Source: Terriglobus albidus
GTDB taxonomy: Bacteria; Acidobacteriota; Terriglobia; Terriglobales; Acidobacteriaceae
NCBI RefSeq assembly: GCF_025685425.1
Contig: NZ_JAGTAS010000056.1
Span: forward strand, 124,001-188,000
Reading direction: 5' to 3'
Length of the DNA stretch: 64,000 nt
The translations under genes and the position numbers were made by a program. The notes below the pieces were generated by a model, which had not been told where the DNA came from, did no database searches, and saw only the letters and a list, made by a program, of their open reading frames with translations. Below are positions 18,423 to 27,974 of this stretch, one piece after another; position 1 is the first letter of the stretch; the number at the start of each line of letters is the position of its first letter.

Positions 18423-18445
18423 TGAAGTTGCGCTTTCGCCGAACA

Positions 18446-20032
18446 TCACTCTGACTCGTCGATGACTTCAATCGCGGAGATCGTCGCGTAATTGACGATA
18501 GGATCGAACGTCAGGTCGAGCTTTCCTTCCTGGGAAGGTCTTAAGTGATGGAATGTCTTGGTCAGGGCATGCTGGGTGCCGACTTCCTTGAAGATGTCGA
18601 AGTCGTCCAGCAGGGTTGACCCATTGCAATAGACCCGGAACACACGTCTCCCCACGCCGACGGAGCCTGAAGTCTCTGGGGTCCAGTAGAGTTCCGCGAA
18701 GTGAAGCACGAGCGTATAACGGCCTCGAGTATCCACCGGGATGGAGTAGGTGAAATGGCCATACCGCTCCCACGCATAAAGGTTCGGGTCCGGAGTGCCA
18801 CTGATCGTTCGTGGCTGATCGTTCGTTGCGCCGTTACTGAAATAATTATCCGAATGCCACAGATTTCCGCTATGGTCCCTGACTGCAGTCGGCTGCATGA
18901 CCAGACGCACCGGCTGTTGCCGGTGGGGTAGCCCGGGCAGAATCTCAATAGCATTCAGTGAGGGTGCGGACCGCCCCATAAAAAACTTCAGATGGAGATA
19001 GCCGTCTTTGTCCGGATGGATGTCTTTAAAAATCTTCTCGTCGGCGATATTCGTCCCGAGCGCGTCGGCATTGATATTGAAGTTGCTCAGGAGTAACTCG
19101 CCGTTGGCGCTCACATTGAAGAATTGCGTCTTGAAATCTTCAGGCGGCGATGCAACGAAGAAGAGATGTAGCTCGTAGGGGCCTGGCGCGAGGGGAATAT
19201 CGTAGGAAAATTCGCCTGTCCGCCACTGATCGAACAGCATAGGATCGCTCGTCCGTGAAACCGGCAAATGCGGGCGTTCGAATGCAGCGCCGCCGGAGAA
19301 ATAACGATCGGCTTCCCAATATGCGCCAGAGCTATCGATTTTCGGGCTCCCCTGATAGCCGGCCAGCAAGCGCAACGGCACATGAGCGGCATTGGGAGGA
19401 GTTACCAACTGCGTGTCGTTCCGGGGGCTTGCCGCCGCCAGGTTCTCTGGATGGGCCGACCTCATCCTGAGAATGAATTCACGTACCCCGAACCCAAGCA
19501 GGATCACGAACGCAGCGGCTGTTAACCCATAAAGCCAGATCCGCTTACGCCGATCAACTGATCGGGGGTGAGCGGTGACATGGATCGTAGTTTCGACAAG
19601 GTTCTTAGAACCCTCTGCAGCCGAGCTATCAAAGGGAGTGTTCCGGAGATCTGTTGTCTGGGAAATCGGCGACGGTGTGCTCACCTCAAGAGATACATTC
19701 CGGCAGTGGAACTCCGGCACGTAACTCCGAACCGGCAGGGAGATGACAACGGCGTGATCCTTTCCTTCGGTCTCGTAATACTCCTTAAGTCTCTTCCTCA
19801 GGCGGAAGGTCTCGACGCGAACGATGGAATCAGTGGAACCGTCGAAGGTGGCTTTTGACCTGTCGAAGACCTCCGTGGCGATGGAGTATTCGTTTATCTC
19901 CTCGGTCCGTCCCTGTAGAGATCGTTCGGAGACAAATTTCAAGAGCTTGGCCAAACGTGGATTGCGGGCCAGAGCGGTGAGCACCGCTTCTAATTCTGAA
20001 TAGGCCGATTCTGAGTCGGCAACTTGCCCCAT
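18446..20032 (-). CDS. Membrane-anchored protein with N-terminal DNA-binding-like domain and two malectin domains
   Basis: 528 residues. Residues 1-115 (AVLTALARNPRLAKLLKFV, GRTEEINEYSIATEVFDR, DSIVRVETFRLRKRLKEYYE, VVISLPVRSYVPEF) match the winged-helix-like N-terminal domain seen in many acidobacterial membrane-tethered regulators. One transmembrane helix lies at about 165-187. The periplasmic part contains two malectin-like domains (about 220-350 and 370-525) with YWEADRYFSGG...EFSYDIPLAPGPYELHLFF and a similar second set; malectins bind disaccharides. So it may sense sugar outside and act on DNA inside, without a classical kinase. It is divergent from TonB receptor 1. Sensor function is inference. 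Confidence 0.75.
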   Translation of the reverse strand: MGQVADSESAYSELEAVLTALARNPRLAKLLKFVSERSLQGRTEEINEYSIATEVFDRSKATFDGSTDSIVRVETFRLRKRLKEYYETEGKDHAVVISLPVRSYVPEFHCRNVSLEVSTPSPISQTTDLRNTPFDSSAAEGSKNLVETTIHVTAHPRSVDRRKRIWLYGLTAAAFVILLGFGVREFILRMRSAHPENLAAASPRNDTQLVTPPNAAHVPLRLLAGYQGSPKIDSSGAYWEADRYFSGGAAFERPHLPVSRTSDPMLFDQWRTGEFSYDIPLAPGPYELHLFFVASPPEDFKTQFFNVSANGELLLSNFNINADALGTNIADEKIFKDIHPDKDGYLHLKFFMGRSAPSLNAIEILPGLPHRQQPVRLVMQPTAVRDHSGNLWHSDNYFSNGATNDQPRTISGTPDPNLYAWERYGHFTYSIPVDTRGRYTLVLHFAELYWTPETSGSVGVGRRVFRVYCNGSTLLDDFDIFKEVGTQHALTKTFHHLRPSQEGKLDLTFDPIVNYATISAIEVIDESE

Positions 20033-20478
20033 GGGGAGTGCTCCAAATCAAATTCAATTCATAGTACAACTGCTGCCACATCAGATAAAGAGTCTTCCGC
20101 ACGGCTGACGGGGCCGAGTAGCGTCGCGTTACAAACGTTAAACGCATTGAAAAGATTACGCATTAGGCCGACTGTCTATACCGGCCTTGTGAGCCTTTTG
20201 AAAGGCTTGGTTCCGTTTAGGCATCCCTATTTACCTGGACGTCAGCCTCGCGGCCAGAGTTTGAGAACCCCAGGATTGGACAATGTGTGCCGTCTTGAGG
20301 AGCAAGCCGGGGTGACCTGTTGCGCCGGCCTTCAATGACCTCATTCTCCCCAAAATGTCCCATCGTCTCTGTTCTGAGTCGGTGCTGGTTTAGCCCGCCC
20401 TGCAACAAATCAGAGGTATAGGTCCTTCTCTTGAGCCATTAACAACGGCTTGGCTCTGCATGTAACAAACGGCTAAAC
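20033..20478. other. Divergent intergenic region, first part
   Basis: Lies between the malectin-domain gene and TonB receptor 1. It holds a perfect inverted repeat AGCCTTTTGAAAGGCT at 20192-20207 and an AAACGTTAAACG stretch at 20137-20148 that may be a regulator site. No gene is credible in it; short frames on the minus strand only reflect the shared upstream module further right. Confidence 0.45.
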
Positions 20479-20573
20479 GTCTTCCTTTCAGAGACATGGC
20501 GACGTTCGAAGACTCTAAACAACTTTGTGCGAGATGGAACTTCACAATCGCTGTTCTCCGCTTGCAGGATTCG
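20479..20573 (+). repeat. Shared upstream module, copy B (upstream of TonB receptor 1)
   Basis: About 95 bp aligning with 16046-16143 upstream of GH3, with the block TTTGTGCGAGATGGAAC (20524-20540) nearly identical. It ends about 75 bp before the receptor start, almost the same distance as in copy A. The similar spacing argues for a functional promoter or operator module rather than a random repeat. Confidence 0.65.
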
Positions 20574-20646
20574 CTCGATTCACTTTCTGAGTAGTGCCGC
20601 AACGGACGGCAACCAGGGCCGTTATCGAGGGATTCGGAGGCAGCAG

Positions 20647-23600
20647 ATGCGTAAACTAATATCGGGAGCGTTCCTTGTATTGACCATCTTGGTCGCTCTT
20701 TCAATAACAACACTCGGTCAGCAGACGGGAAGCATCGTCGGTACGGTGGCCGACCCTACTGGGGCAATTGTCACAAAAGCCCAAGTCAGTCTTACCAATT
20801 CGCAAACCGGGGATATTCGCACTACAACTTCCAATGCTGAAGGGTTTTTCGTATTCACTGGCACGGTAGCTGGGGACTACACGGTGAAGGTTGAGTCCCG
20901 CGGATTCCGGAGCGCCGAACAGACGGGGATTCACGTTGGCCCTGGTGATCGCCGTAATTTGAACGTTACGCTGGCCGTTGCGACGAACGATGCGACAGTC
21001 ACCGTGGTTGCCGTGTCTTCGATCGTGGTGGATTCCGGGGATCTTTCCAGCACGCTGTACGAGAACAACATTAAGAAGCTTGCGCTCCAGGGCCGAGACG
21101 TTACCGAGCTACTGAAGACCCTGCCCGGGTTCAACGTCAACACCAGCTATAACGGTGTGCAAAACAAGCCCGGCTACGACACCCAGATTACGAGCATCGC
21201 TTCGGCAGTGGGACGCGGTGTCACAGCGAACGGCGCCCCCGACCGTGCCGGCGGAGCAGATTTGATCTCGGATGGCGCTCACATCCTGGACCCAGGCTGC
21301 AACTGCAATGCGAACCAGACGATCAACGCCGACATGGTCTCCGAAGTTAAGGTGACAACTTCAGCATATGGAGCGGACAGCACCACCGGTCCGGTTGTGG
21401 TTTCGGCGGTCGGCAAGTCTGGTTCCAGCGCATTCCATGGAGCAGCGTACCTGCATTTCCGCGATCACTCCATGAACTCGAACGACTGGATCTACAAACA
21501 CCAGACGCCAATCCAGGAGCGACCAAACGATCGCTATTGGTATCCCGGCGGTCAGATTGGCGGGCCGGTGCCATTTACGCACAAGAAGCTGGTGTTCTTT
21601 ACTGCGTATGAGTATTACAACCAGAGCTTCCCTGAGCAGACAAGCGGCGGTTTGCTTAAGGCGTTGGTACCCACGCTAAGCGAACGCGCCGGCCACTTCG
21701 ATCCCACTCTTCCTGACAACGCGGCGTTGTGCAGCGCCATCGCCGGCTGGGTTGCCGGTCAGTACCGCTGCCAACCAGTCACCTCAATCGACACTGCGAA
21801 CGGCTACGTCGGCGGCATCAAGAACAGCGATGTCTCAGCTTATCTCGCACCGGGGGCTCAGGCATTGATGAAGATGATTCCCGCGCCGAATCACACGCCT
21901 ACCTCTGCCGCCGACTATAACTGGGTGAAGCCGTTGATTAACACCAACAACGGCTACATGTTCCACGCCAAGACGGATTACAACCTCAGCGACAATACCA
22001 AGCTGTATGTCAGCTTCAATCAGCAGCACGAGCTCTACGGCTCACCCGTGCAGCGGTGGTGGATCCCCGCCGATTCGATCGACACTCCGGGCGGTCCGGC
22101 CACCTCGGCGACGTCCCGGACGATCTCGGGTAACTTCGTCAAAGTCCTTACCCCGACCATGACGAACGAGTTTATTGCCGGATTGAGCTACCTGTACGAT
22201 CCCATCACCTTCTCGAATTCAAAGGCGGTAGACAGAAAAGCGCTGAACTATCCCTATGCATCCCCAACTTCCTCCAGCGTCATGCCGAGCATCATGAACG
22301 GTTGGTGGACGAACGATATGGGGATCCCGATGATGATGGACACGGGCCGTGGTTCTTATTTTGAGCGAAAGTGGCAGCCTTCCATCGACGATAACTTCAC
22401 CGTGGTCCTGAAGACGCACACGCTGAAGTTCGGCGTCAGCTGGATGCAATCAGCAGACAGGGGAACCAACGTGGGACAGTCGGACGGGCCCAATGGAACC
22501 GCCGCGTATGGGCCGGTCTGGGACTACAACGGACCAGGCGGAAGCCAGATTACCTCTGCCTACAACCCTGTCCTCGATTTCATGTTAGACCTGCCGAGCA
22601 ACTTTTCTTATCTGCCTGTGACCCTTTCCGACATGAAGGGTTCCGGCTGGGGCTTTTACGGGCAGGATCAATGGAAGGCAACCAAGCGGCTGACAATTAA
22701 TTTCGGTCTGCGCTTATCGCACGATCTGCCTTGGGAAGACGCCAGCGGAAAGTACGGAGCATCCGCCTGGACCCGAGCCTGGTACGACGCCGACCTTGGC
22801 AAAGGCACGGCGCTTCCCGGCATGCGGTGGCATGCGATCGATTCTTCTATTCCTTTGGCGGGACGCTCCTTGGACGCTATCTTCTTCGCTCCGCGTTTTG
22901 GCGTCGCCCTCGATCTGTACGGCAATGGCAAGACTGTTTTTCGTGGAGGGTTCGGCACCTATTATTACCGCGACGGCCTGGGTGGTTCTTCAGGAACCAG
23001 CATGGCGCAGGGCGGCACCCAATGCAGCCTCAGAACTCCGACATTTCTCTCTCAAGTCGACGGCGGCAAAAACGTTGCGTGCGCCAATACACTTGGCGGT
23101 CTGACGTCCGGTTCCGCAGTGGACCCCAACGATCACGTCGAGCCGCATACCTACACCTACAACTTCACTGTCTCTCAGCAGTTGATCGGGAAGTCGATCC
23201 TGGAGCTTACCTACTCTGGAAGTCAGAGCTCGGACCTGATCAATAATTTGAGCGACGTCAATAAGATTCCGATCGGCTCCTTCATGAAACCGGACCCGAA
23301 TCCCGAGTCCGCGGACTATGGCAAGCGGTTCGCGATCGACAAGATTACCGGCACCGTGTTGCAGGACTACCGTCCGCTTACTCATTACACGTCCATGAAT
23401 CTGATTCGGCATGGCGCCTGGGCAAACTACAACGCTCTGCAGGCCTCATGGCTCAAGCAACAGGGCGTCCTAACCTTCAATCTCAACTACACGTTGTCGA
23501 AAACCCTGGGTATCACAGGTGGCAGCACCCCGGCCGATCCCATCAACATCCAGAATGATTACGGCGTTCTGGGCCAGGACCGCACGCATGCCTTCAACGT

Positions 23601-24234
23601 GTCATGGGCTTACGAGCTCGGCAACCGCTTCCGGAATAACAAACTCAAAGCCGCGGCACTCAACGGCTGGATGATCTCCGGTATCGATACTCTGCAGAGT
23701 GGCGCCCCGTTGCCACAGAGCTTCTCGATGAATCTTGGGTTCCAGGGTTCAAATACCCTGAGCACCTATAACACCATCAACAGTACTTATTATCTCGGCA
23801 CCCCCGATTACACCCTGATGCCCAGTCTGGTCTGTAATCCGGCCGCTGGTCTTAGTGGTGGGGCATACATCAATGCCAAGTGCTTCAACGCGCCGGCCTC
23901 GCCCCAGTTCGATGGGAACGGTGTGTTAACTGCTCTGGGCGGGCAGGGGCAGTACCACATGCCATATCTCCGCGGGCCCGCCTACTTCACAAACGACCTC
24001 TCACTTTCCCGCACGATCAACATTACTGAGCACCAGAACGTGCAGTTCAAGTTCACGGGCATGAACTTCCTCAATCACGCTCTGAAGTCGTTCGACCAGA
24101 ACAGCCCCAACAACCTCAATCTGAACTTCACAAAAGGCGTTCTTGCTACTTCGGGAACCGACTGGGTGTACGGTGTTCCGAACGTGAAGTTCGGACGTCG
24201 CGTGCTTGAGCTGACCATGCGGTACAACTTCTAA
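20647..24234 (+). CDS. TonB-dependent receptor 1 (Oar-like, carboxypeptidase regulatory domain)
   Basis: 1195 residues, outer membrane. A signal peptide (MRKLISGAFLVLTILVALSI...LGQ) is followed by a carboxypeptidase-regulatory/beta-sandwich domain (about 26-110: GSIVGTVADPTGAIV, TTTSNAEGFFVFTGTVAGDY), a plug domain (about 130-240, with GADSTTGPVVVSAVGKSGSS), and a long 22-strand barrel ending MRYNF with the C-terminal aromatic expected for outer-membrane insertion. Such receptors import oligosaccharides or other large ligands using TonB energy; no SusD lipoprotein is nearby. GGAGG precedes ATG 20647. A terminator follows. Its neighbours and shared upstream module suggest a substrate common with GH3. 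Confidence 0.9.
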   Translation: MRKLISGAFLVLTILVALSITTLGQQTGSIVGTVADPTGAIVTKAQVSLTNSQTGDIRTTTSNAEGFFVFTGTVAGDYTVKVESRGFRSAEQTGIHVGPGDRRNLNVTLAVATNDATVTVVAVSSIVVDSGDLSSTLYENNIKKLALQGRDVTELLKTLPGFNVNTSYNGVQNKPGYDTQITSIASAVGRGVTANGAPDRAGGADLISDGAHILDPGCNCNANQTINADMVSEVKVTTSAYGADSTTGPVVVSAVGKSGSSAFHGAAYLHFRDHSMNSNDWIYKHQTPIQERPNDRYWYPGGQIGGPVPFTHKKLVFFTAYEYYNQSFPEQTSGGLLKALVPTLSERAGHFDPTLPDNAALCSAIAGWVAGQYRCQPVTSIDTANGYVGGIKNSDVSAYLAPGAQALMKMIPAPNHTPTSAADYNWVKPLINTNNGYMFHAKTDYNLSDNTKLYVSFNQQHELYGSPVQRWWIPADSIDTPGGPATSATSRTISGNFVKVLTPTMTNEFIAGLSYLYDPITFSNSKAVDRKALNYPYASPTSSSVMPSIMNGWWTNDMGIPMMMDTGRGSYFERKWQPSIDDNFTVVLKTHTLKFGVSWMQSADRGTNVGQSDGPNGTAAYGPVWDYNGPGGSQITSAYNPVLDFMLDLPSNFSYLPVTLSDMKGSGWGFYGQDQWKATKRLTINFGLRLSHDLPWEDASGKYGASAWTRAWYDADLGKGTALPGMRWHAIDSSIPLAGRSLDAIFFAPRFGVALDLYGNGKTVFRGGFGTYYYRDGLGGSSGTSMAQGGTQCSLRTPTFLSQVDGGKNVACANTLGGLTSGSAVDPNDHVEPHTYTYNFTVSQQLIGKSILELTYSGSQSSDLINNLSDVNKIPIGSFMKPDPNPESADYGKRFAIDKITGTVLQDYRPLTHYTSMNLIRHGAWANYNALQASWLKQQGVLTFNLNYTLSKTLGITGGSTPADPINIQNDYGVLGQDRTHAFNVSWAYELGNRFRNNKLKAAALNGWMISGIDTLQSGAPLPQSFSMNLGFQGSNTLSTYNTINSTYYLGTPDYTLMPSLVCNPAAGLSGGAYINAKCFNAPASPQFDGNGVLTALGGQGQYHMPYLRGPAYFTNDLSLSRTINITEHQNVQFKFTGMNFLNHALKSFDQNSPNNLNLNFTKGVLATSGTDWVYGVPNVKFGRRVLELTMRYNF

Positions 24235-24255
24235 GTGTCCCGAGACTCAGAAGAT

Positions 24256-24300
24256 AACGGCGGCGATGGTTCTTCTCCATCGCCGCCGTTATTTTGTTTC
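24256..24300 (+). terminator. Intrinsic terminator of TonB receptor 1
   Basis: A 14-bp perfect stem, AACGGCGGCGATGG (24256-24269) and its complement (24277-24290), with a short loop and the tail ATTTTGTTT. It lies 22 bp after the receptor stop codon. Confidence 0.9.
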
Positions 24301-24677
24301 AAAAAAGGCGGTAGTGGGCGAGACGCGTGCCGGGCATCAAGATTCTGTGAGCCGCCATTCTTTTCAACTGGCTCAACCTCAGCAGATTCCCGGCTGTTGT
24401 GTTGTGAAATCCCGAAGATCCCGATCTTTGAAGTACCGCGTATTTACGCAGTTGCTTGTCCGCGCTCGCCGGGGACATCATCCAGAAGTTCGCGCAATCG
24501 ACGGATTGCAGTTTCGATTGCTTGTCGCTCAGCTCCGGTCTCTCAAAAACAGCCTCGTTCGCAAAGTCCACAGGAAGTCTGAGGCCAGGTCTCAGGCCTC
24601 GATTAACTCTGAATCCGCAGGCTTCCGTTTGCGTTGTAAAGCCTAACGGTTTCTGTCTATTTCGTGAGTGGAGTGAT
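24301..24677. other. Intergenic region between convergent genes
   Basis: About 375 bp between the terminator and the end of the MFS gene. A minus-strand frame near 24440-24540 reads like the end of a protein (AIETAIRRLRELLDDVPGE) but has no start or family resemblance, so it may be a remnant. A small GAGGCC/GGCCTC hairpin lies near 24580-24600. Nothing else is seen. Confidence 0.4.
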
Positions 24678-26027
24678 TCACGCAGCCTGCTGCCTCTGCT
24701 TTGGAATCGCCAGGATCAACAGGGAGGACAGGATGACTGCGATCGACATAAGAAGAAAGCCGGCCTTGGGGCCGCCCGTAGCCGACTGAAGCCAACCGAC
24801 AAGATAGCTGCCGGCAAATCCACCGAGTGCGCCTGCAGAGTTGATCATCGCCATCACCTCCCCCGTAACGTTCTTCGGAACGCGTTCGGGGATGATGGCA
24901 AAGTAAGGTCCATAAGGTGCATACATTCCTGCGCCCGCAATTACAAGACACACGAACGCAAGCGTGAAACTCCTGCCCGACGTGAAATAAGACCCAAGCA
25001 TCGCAAGGCCGGAGATCATGAGGAAAGGCCAGACAACAGGAGCACGCTTCATCGTTCGGTCAGAGATGGAAGAAGCCACCAACATCAGGATTGCGGCTAC
25101 AGCGTAAGGTATGGCCGAGAGCAGGCCCGTATTACCCATCCCCAGGCCCGAGCCTTGCCGAACGATCGTCGGAAGCCAGAGTACAAAGCCATAGATTCCG
25201 AGGCTCCAACACAGATATTGAACTGCCAGCAGAACGACGTCCGGTCTGAGGAGTGCCTGCCGCACATATTTCACTTCGGCTACCTGGGCCTGTTCCGCGA
25301 GCAGTACAGCGTCCAACGTTGCTACGGATTCTTTCTTCAGCCAGCCGGTCTGCGAAGGGAAGTCTTTGATGAACAAGATCCAGACAAACGCCCAGATGAT
25401 GGAAGGTAGCCCTTCCACAATGAAGGTCTTCTGCCACCCGAGTGAGTCGATGAGCTTCCCGGTCAATGCAAACATCCACAGAACAGTGATGGGGTTACCA
25501 AGAATCAGAAAGGTATTGGCGCGTGAGCGCTCGCCTTTGGTGAACCAGCGGGTGAGCAGAAGGAGAATGACGGGGAAGATGATGCTCTCGGCAACGCCGA
25601 TCAGAAACCTGTCCAGAACCAGAAGCCAGAACGAACGGATGACACCGGTCAGTGAGGCGAGTACACCCCAGGAGAACAATGCTGTGAAAACCAGTTTTGC
25701 GGCGCCGTGCTTTCGAGCGAACGCTGCCCCGGGAATCTGGAAGAGAAAGTAGCCGAGAAAGAAAGAGGCGCTGATGAGAGACGTCTGCGCACCTGTGATG
25801 TGGAGCGTCTCGGCCAGCCCCGCAGCGGCACCCAGTCCAAAGTTCGCTCGATCCAGATAGGCAAGACTGTAAGTAATGAAGACTGCCGGCAGCATAAACA
25901 AGAAGCGCCGCCGAAGATCGGCATGCTGTTTCAGCGATTTTTCGGCATTGTTCAAGGGCGATAGCTCGTATTTCTTCCGGATCACGACGCAGGACTTAGC
26001 TGCATCCGGAGTGCTTACAGCCGCCAT
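24678..26027 (-). CDS. MFS transporter, ACS family
   Basis: About 449 residues from the ATG at 26027, with 12 predicted helices after a polar N-terminal tail of about 40 residues. TYSLAYLDRANFGLG is the ACS-type first helix end, and IGVAESIIFPVILLLLTRWF is helix 4. The family imports sugar acids and related anions. No good ribosome site is visible at the chosen ATG, and the first 30-40 residues are not conserved, so the true start could lie further in. A LacI-type operator at 26042-26054 overlaps the promoter. It is divergent from the GH43 gene and probably controlled with it. Confidence 0.8.
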   Translation of the reverse strand: MAAVSTPDAAKSCVVIRKKYELSPLNNAEKSLKQHADLRRRFLFMLPAVFITYSLAYLDRANFGLGAAAGLAETLHITGAQTSLISASFFLGYFLFQIPGAAFARKHGAAKLVFTALFSWGVLASLTGVIRSFWLLVLDRFLIGVAESIIFPVILLLLTRWFTKGERSRANTFLILGNPITVLWMFALTGKLIDSLGWQKTFIVEGLPSIIWAFVWILFIKDFPSQTGWLKKESVATLDAVLLAEQAQVAEVKYVRQALLRPDVVLLAVQYLCWSLGIYGFVLWLPTIVRQGSGLGMGNTGLLSAIPYAVAAILMLVASSISDRTMKRAPVVWPFLMISGLAMLGSYFTSGRSFTLAFVCLVIAGAGMYAPYGPYFAIIPERVPKNVTGEVMAMINSAGALGGFAGSYLVGWLQSATGGPKAGFLLMSIAVILSSLLILAIPKQRQQAA

Positions 26028-26041
26028 ATACAGGTATGGGA

Positions 26042-26054
26042 GGAAACGTTTTCC
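26042..26054. promoter_or_regulatory. LacI-type operator GGAAACGTTTTCC
   Basis: A near-perfect palindrome with the central ACGT typical of LacI/GalR operators, 15 bp upstream of the MFS start. It recurs at 26236-26248 and at 50453-50465. A LacI-family regulator is encoded at 43488-44561; whether it is the one that binds here is not known. Confidence 0.65.
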
Positions 26055-26235
26055 AAGAGCAAGATACGAATCAATTTCGCTTATGTCAAGCAACGGTCTG
26101 CCGCGCGTTTGCATGAGGGCGGGGCCACGCGATCACGTCGCTCCACCGTGTGTTTATAACCCGTAAAGGTGACCGAGTTTGGTTGCCGAAAATCAAGCAG
26201 CAAGGGTATGATTTTCCGCGCAACAAGAACGGCAG

Positions 26236-26248
26236 GGAAACGTTTTCT
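26236..26248. promoter_or_regulatory. LacI-type operator GGAAACGTTTTCT
   Basis: Second copy of the operator between the divergent MFS and GH43 genes, about 160 bp upstream of the GH43 start. Two sites 194 bp apart could allow looping, as in other LacI systems (inference). Confidence 0.65.
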
Positions 26249-26408
26249 AATCTGCGACGTGCCGTTGGCTCGTCTGCTACCAGAATTTTCCGACGCTGCG
26301 CGGCCTCCAGAACTCCAGCGCGCCCATCCTCTCGGTATCAGAGGATGGTCAACGGTGTGCTCGGAAGAAATTAGTCGGATTGTGAATCAGTAAAAGGAGC
26401 GAACAGTG

Positions 26409-27926
26409 ATGATGAAGAGATTTTGGCAGCCAGGCAAGGTAGCCACGCTCATTGTGCTTACAGTGGTACCGTGTGCCTGGACTCTGGATGGCGTCGTCAA
26501 CATACACGATCCTTCCACTGTCATTCAGTCGGACGGCAAGTATTACGTCTACGGTACTGGCGGCGGGTCCCTCGTCTCAGACGACGGATGGACATGGCGG
26601 CAGGGCGCCCGTCCAGCGCGTGTTGGCCTCGCTCCCGATGTCATCCACATCGGTGACCGCTATTACATGTATGTCGCGCGGAACACCGGCGTCACCAAAG
26701 GCGCCGTGAATATGATCTGGAGCAAGGCGCTCGATCCCGCATCTCCCAACTATAAGTGGGAAGAGGGCGGCGTGGTCGCAAGTTCTGATGGTGTGGAAGA
26801 GTCGAACGCGATCGATCCCGGAGTCTTCCTCGATCCCAACACCGGCCGTCTATGGCTGGTCTACGGCTCCTACTTCGGGTTCATTCGCCAGGTCGAACTG
26901 GATCCTAAGACAGGCCTCCGCCTGCACGAGAATGAGAAGCCTCGCGATCTCGCGATCAACTGCGAGGCCTCTGACATGATCTATCACGACGGTTGGTATT
27001 ATCTGCTGGCAACGCACGGAAGTTGCTGCCGCGGCGCGGATTCCGGCTACAACATCCGCGTCGGAAGGTCCCGCAAGGTCACAGGGCCTTTCCTCGACAA
27101 CATGGGTATCGACATGATTCAGGGCGGCGGCAAGCTGCTCCTTGGTTCAGAGTCTCGATTGATCGGGCCGGGGCACTTCGGTCTTATCGATCTCGGCGAG
27201 GGGTTACAAAAGTTCTCCCTGCACTACGAGGCTGATCTGGAGAGGGGCGGCGCGAGCGTATTGGACATCCGTCCACTGCTCTGGAAAGATGGCTGGCCGG
27301 TCGCCGGAGACAACATGAAGGCCGGTACCTTCGAGATTGAATCGGCACGCGTCGGAAATGCCCTTGAGATGGCGGTAGAAGGAACTCCAGTCGGCGGCCG
27401 AATTGTCCGCCAGAGGCCGGTAGGCCCGCCACCTGCGGGCGGTGCTCCTCGTCCTGCTACGGGTGAAACGCCTGGTCCGCCGCCGGGCGGCATGTTTGCC
27501 GGCGTAGGCCACGTCATCGAGCCGCAGCTGGCCACTCAGGTCTCCTCGAACTGGCCGTCAGGCAATGTGGACGTCCGGCTCTCCAATTTCATGTCGCAGG
27601 CGCAGCAGAAATGGACGATCAGCCCTGCGAAGGGCGCCGGCGGATATCTTGGATCGCCATATTTCACCATCATGATTGCCGGCACTGAACGGGTCCTTGC
27701 CGCAACGGCCAACGATGAGTTGACCGTGGTGCCTGCCTTTACCGGCGTCCCCGAACAGCTTTGGAGGTTTGACCAGCTTGCCGACGGTACATGGAGAATC
27801 ATGCCGAAGTCTGCACAGGACGCAAAGAATGGGATGGCTCTTACGGCGGTTGGCAGTGGCGGCGTGACACTCGCGAAGTTCGACGCCTCTAGCGACAAGC
27901 AGCACTGGCAGGTTCACCTGCAGTAA
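26409..27926 (+). CDS. Glycoside hydrolase family 43 protein, arabinanase-like
   Basis: 505 residues. A signal peptide (MMKRFWQPGKVATLIVLTVVPCAW) predicts secretion. Residues about 28-320 are a five-bladed GH43 propeller with the three acids of the family: Asp in VNIHDPST, Asp in ESNAIDPGVFLDPNTGRLW, and Glu in NCEASDMIYHDGWYYLL; the sequence RLIGPGHFG is typical of arabinan endo-1,5-alpha-arabinosidases. A Pro/Gly-rich linker (GPPPAGGAPRPATGETPGPP) leads to a C-terminal beta-sandwich of unknown binding. AAAGGAG is eight bases before the chosen ATG; GTG 26406 is an alternative. A LacI-type operator lies upstream. Substrate arabinan is inferred from motifs. Confidence 0.85.
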   Translation: MMKRFWQPGKVATLIVLTVVPCAWTLDGVVNIHDPSTVIQSDGKYYVYGTGGGSLVSDDGWTWRQGARPARVGLAPDVIHIGDRYYMYVARNTGVTKGAVNMIWSKALDPASPNYKWEEGGVVASSDGVEESNAIDPGVFLDPNTGRLWLVYGSYFGFIRQVELDPKTGLRLHENEKPRDLAINCEASDMIYHDGWYYLLATHGSCCRGADSGYNIRVGRSRKVTGPFLDNMGIDMIQGGGKLLLGSESRLIGPGHFGLIDLGEGLQKFSLHYEADLERGGASVLDIRPLLWKDGWPVAGDNMKAGTFEIESARVGNALEMAVEGTPVGGRIVRQRPVGPPPAGGAPRPATGETPGPPPGGMFAGVGHVIEPQLATQVSSNWPSGNVDVRLSNFMSQAQQKWTISPAKGAGGYLGSPYFTIMIAGTERVLAATANDELTVVPAFTGVPEQLWRFDQLADGTWRIMPKSAQDAKNGMALTAVGSGGVTLAKFDASSDKQHWQVHLQ

Positions 27927-27974
27927 ATACTCCTTGCGTCGAAAACAAAGCTACACAGATAAAGGTTTGAATCA

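Noticed and set aside
24456-25409. 317-codon plus-strand frame
   Set aside because: Antisense to the MFS transporter, which has clear membrane helices and family motifs.
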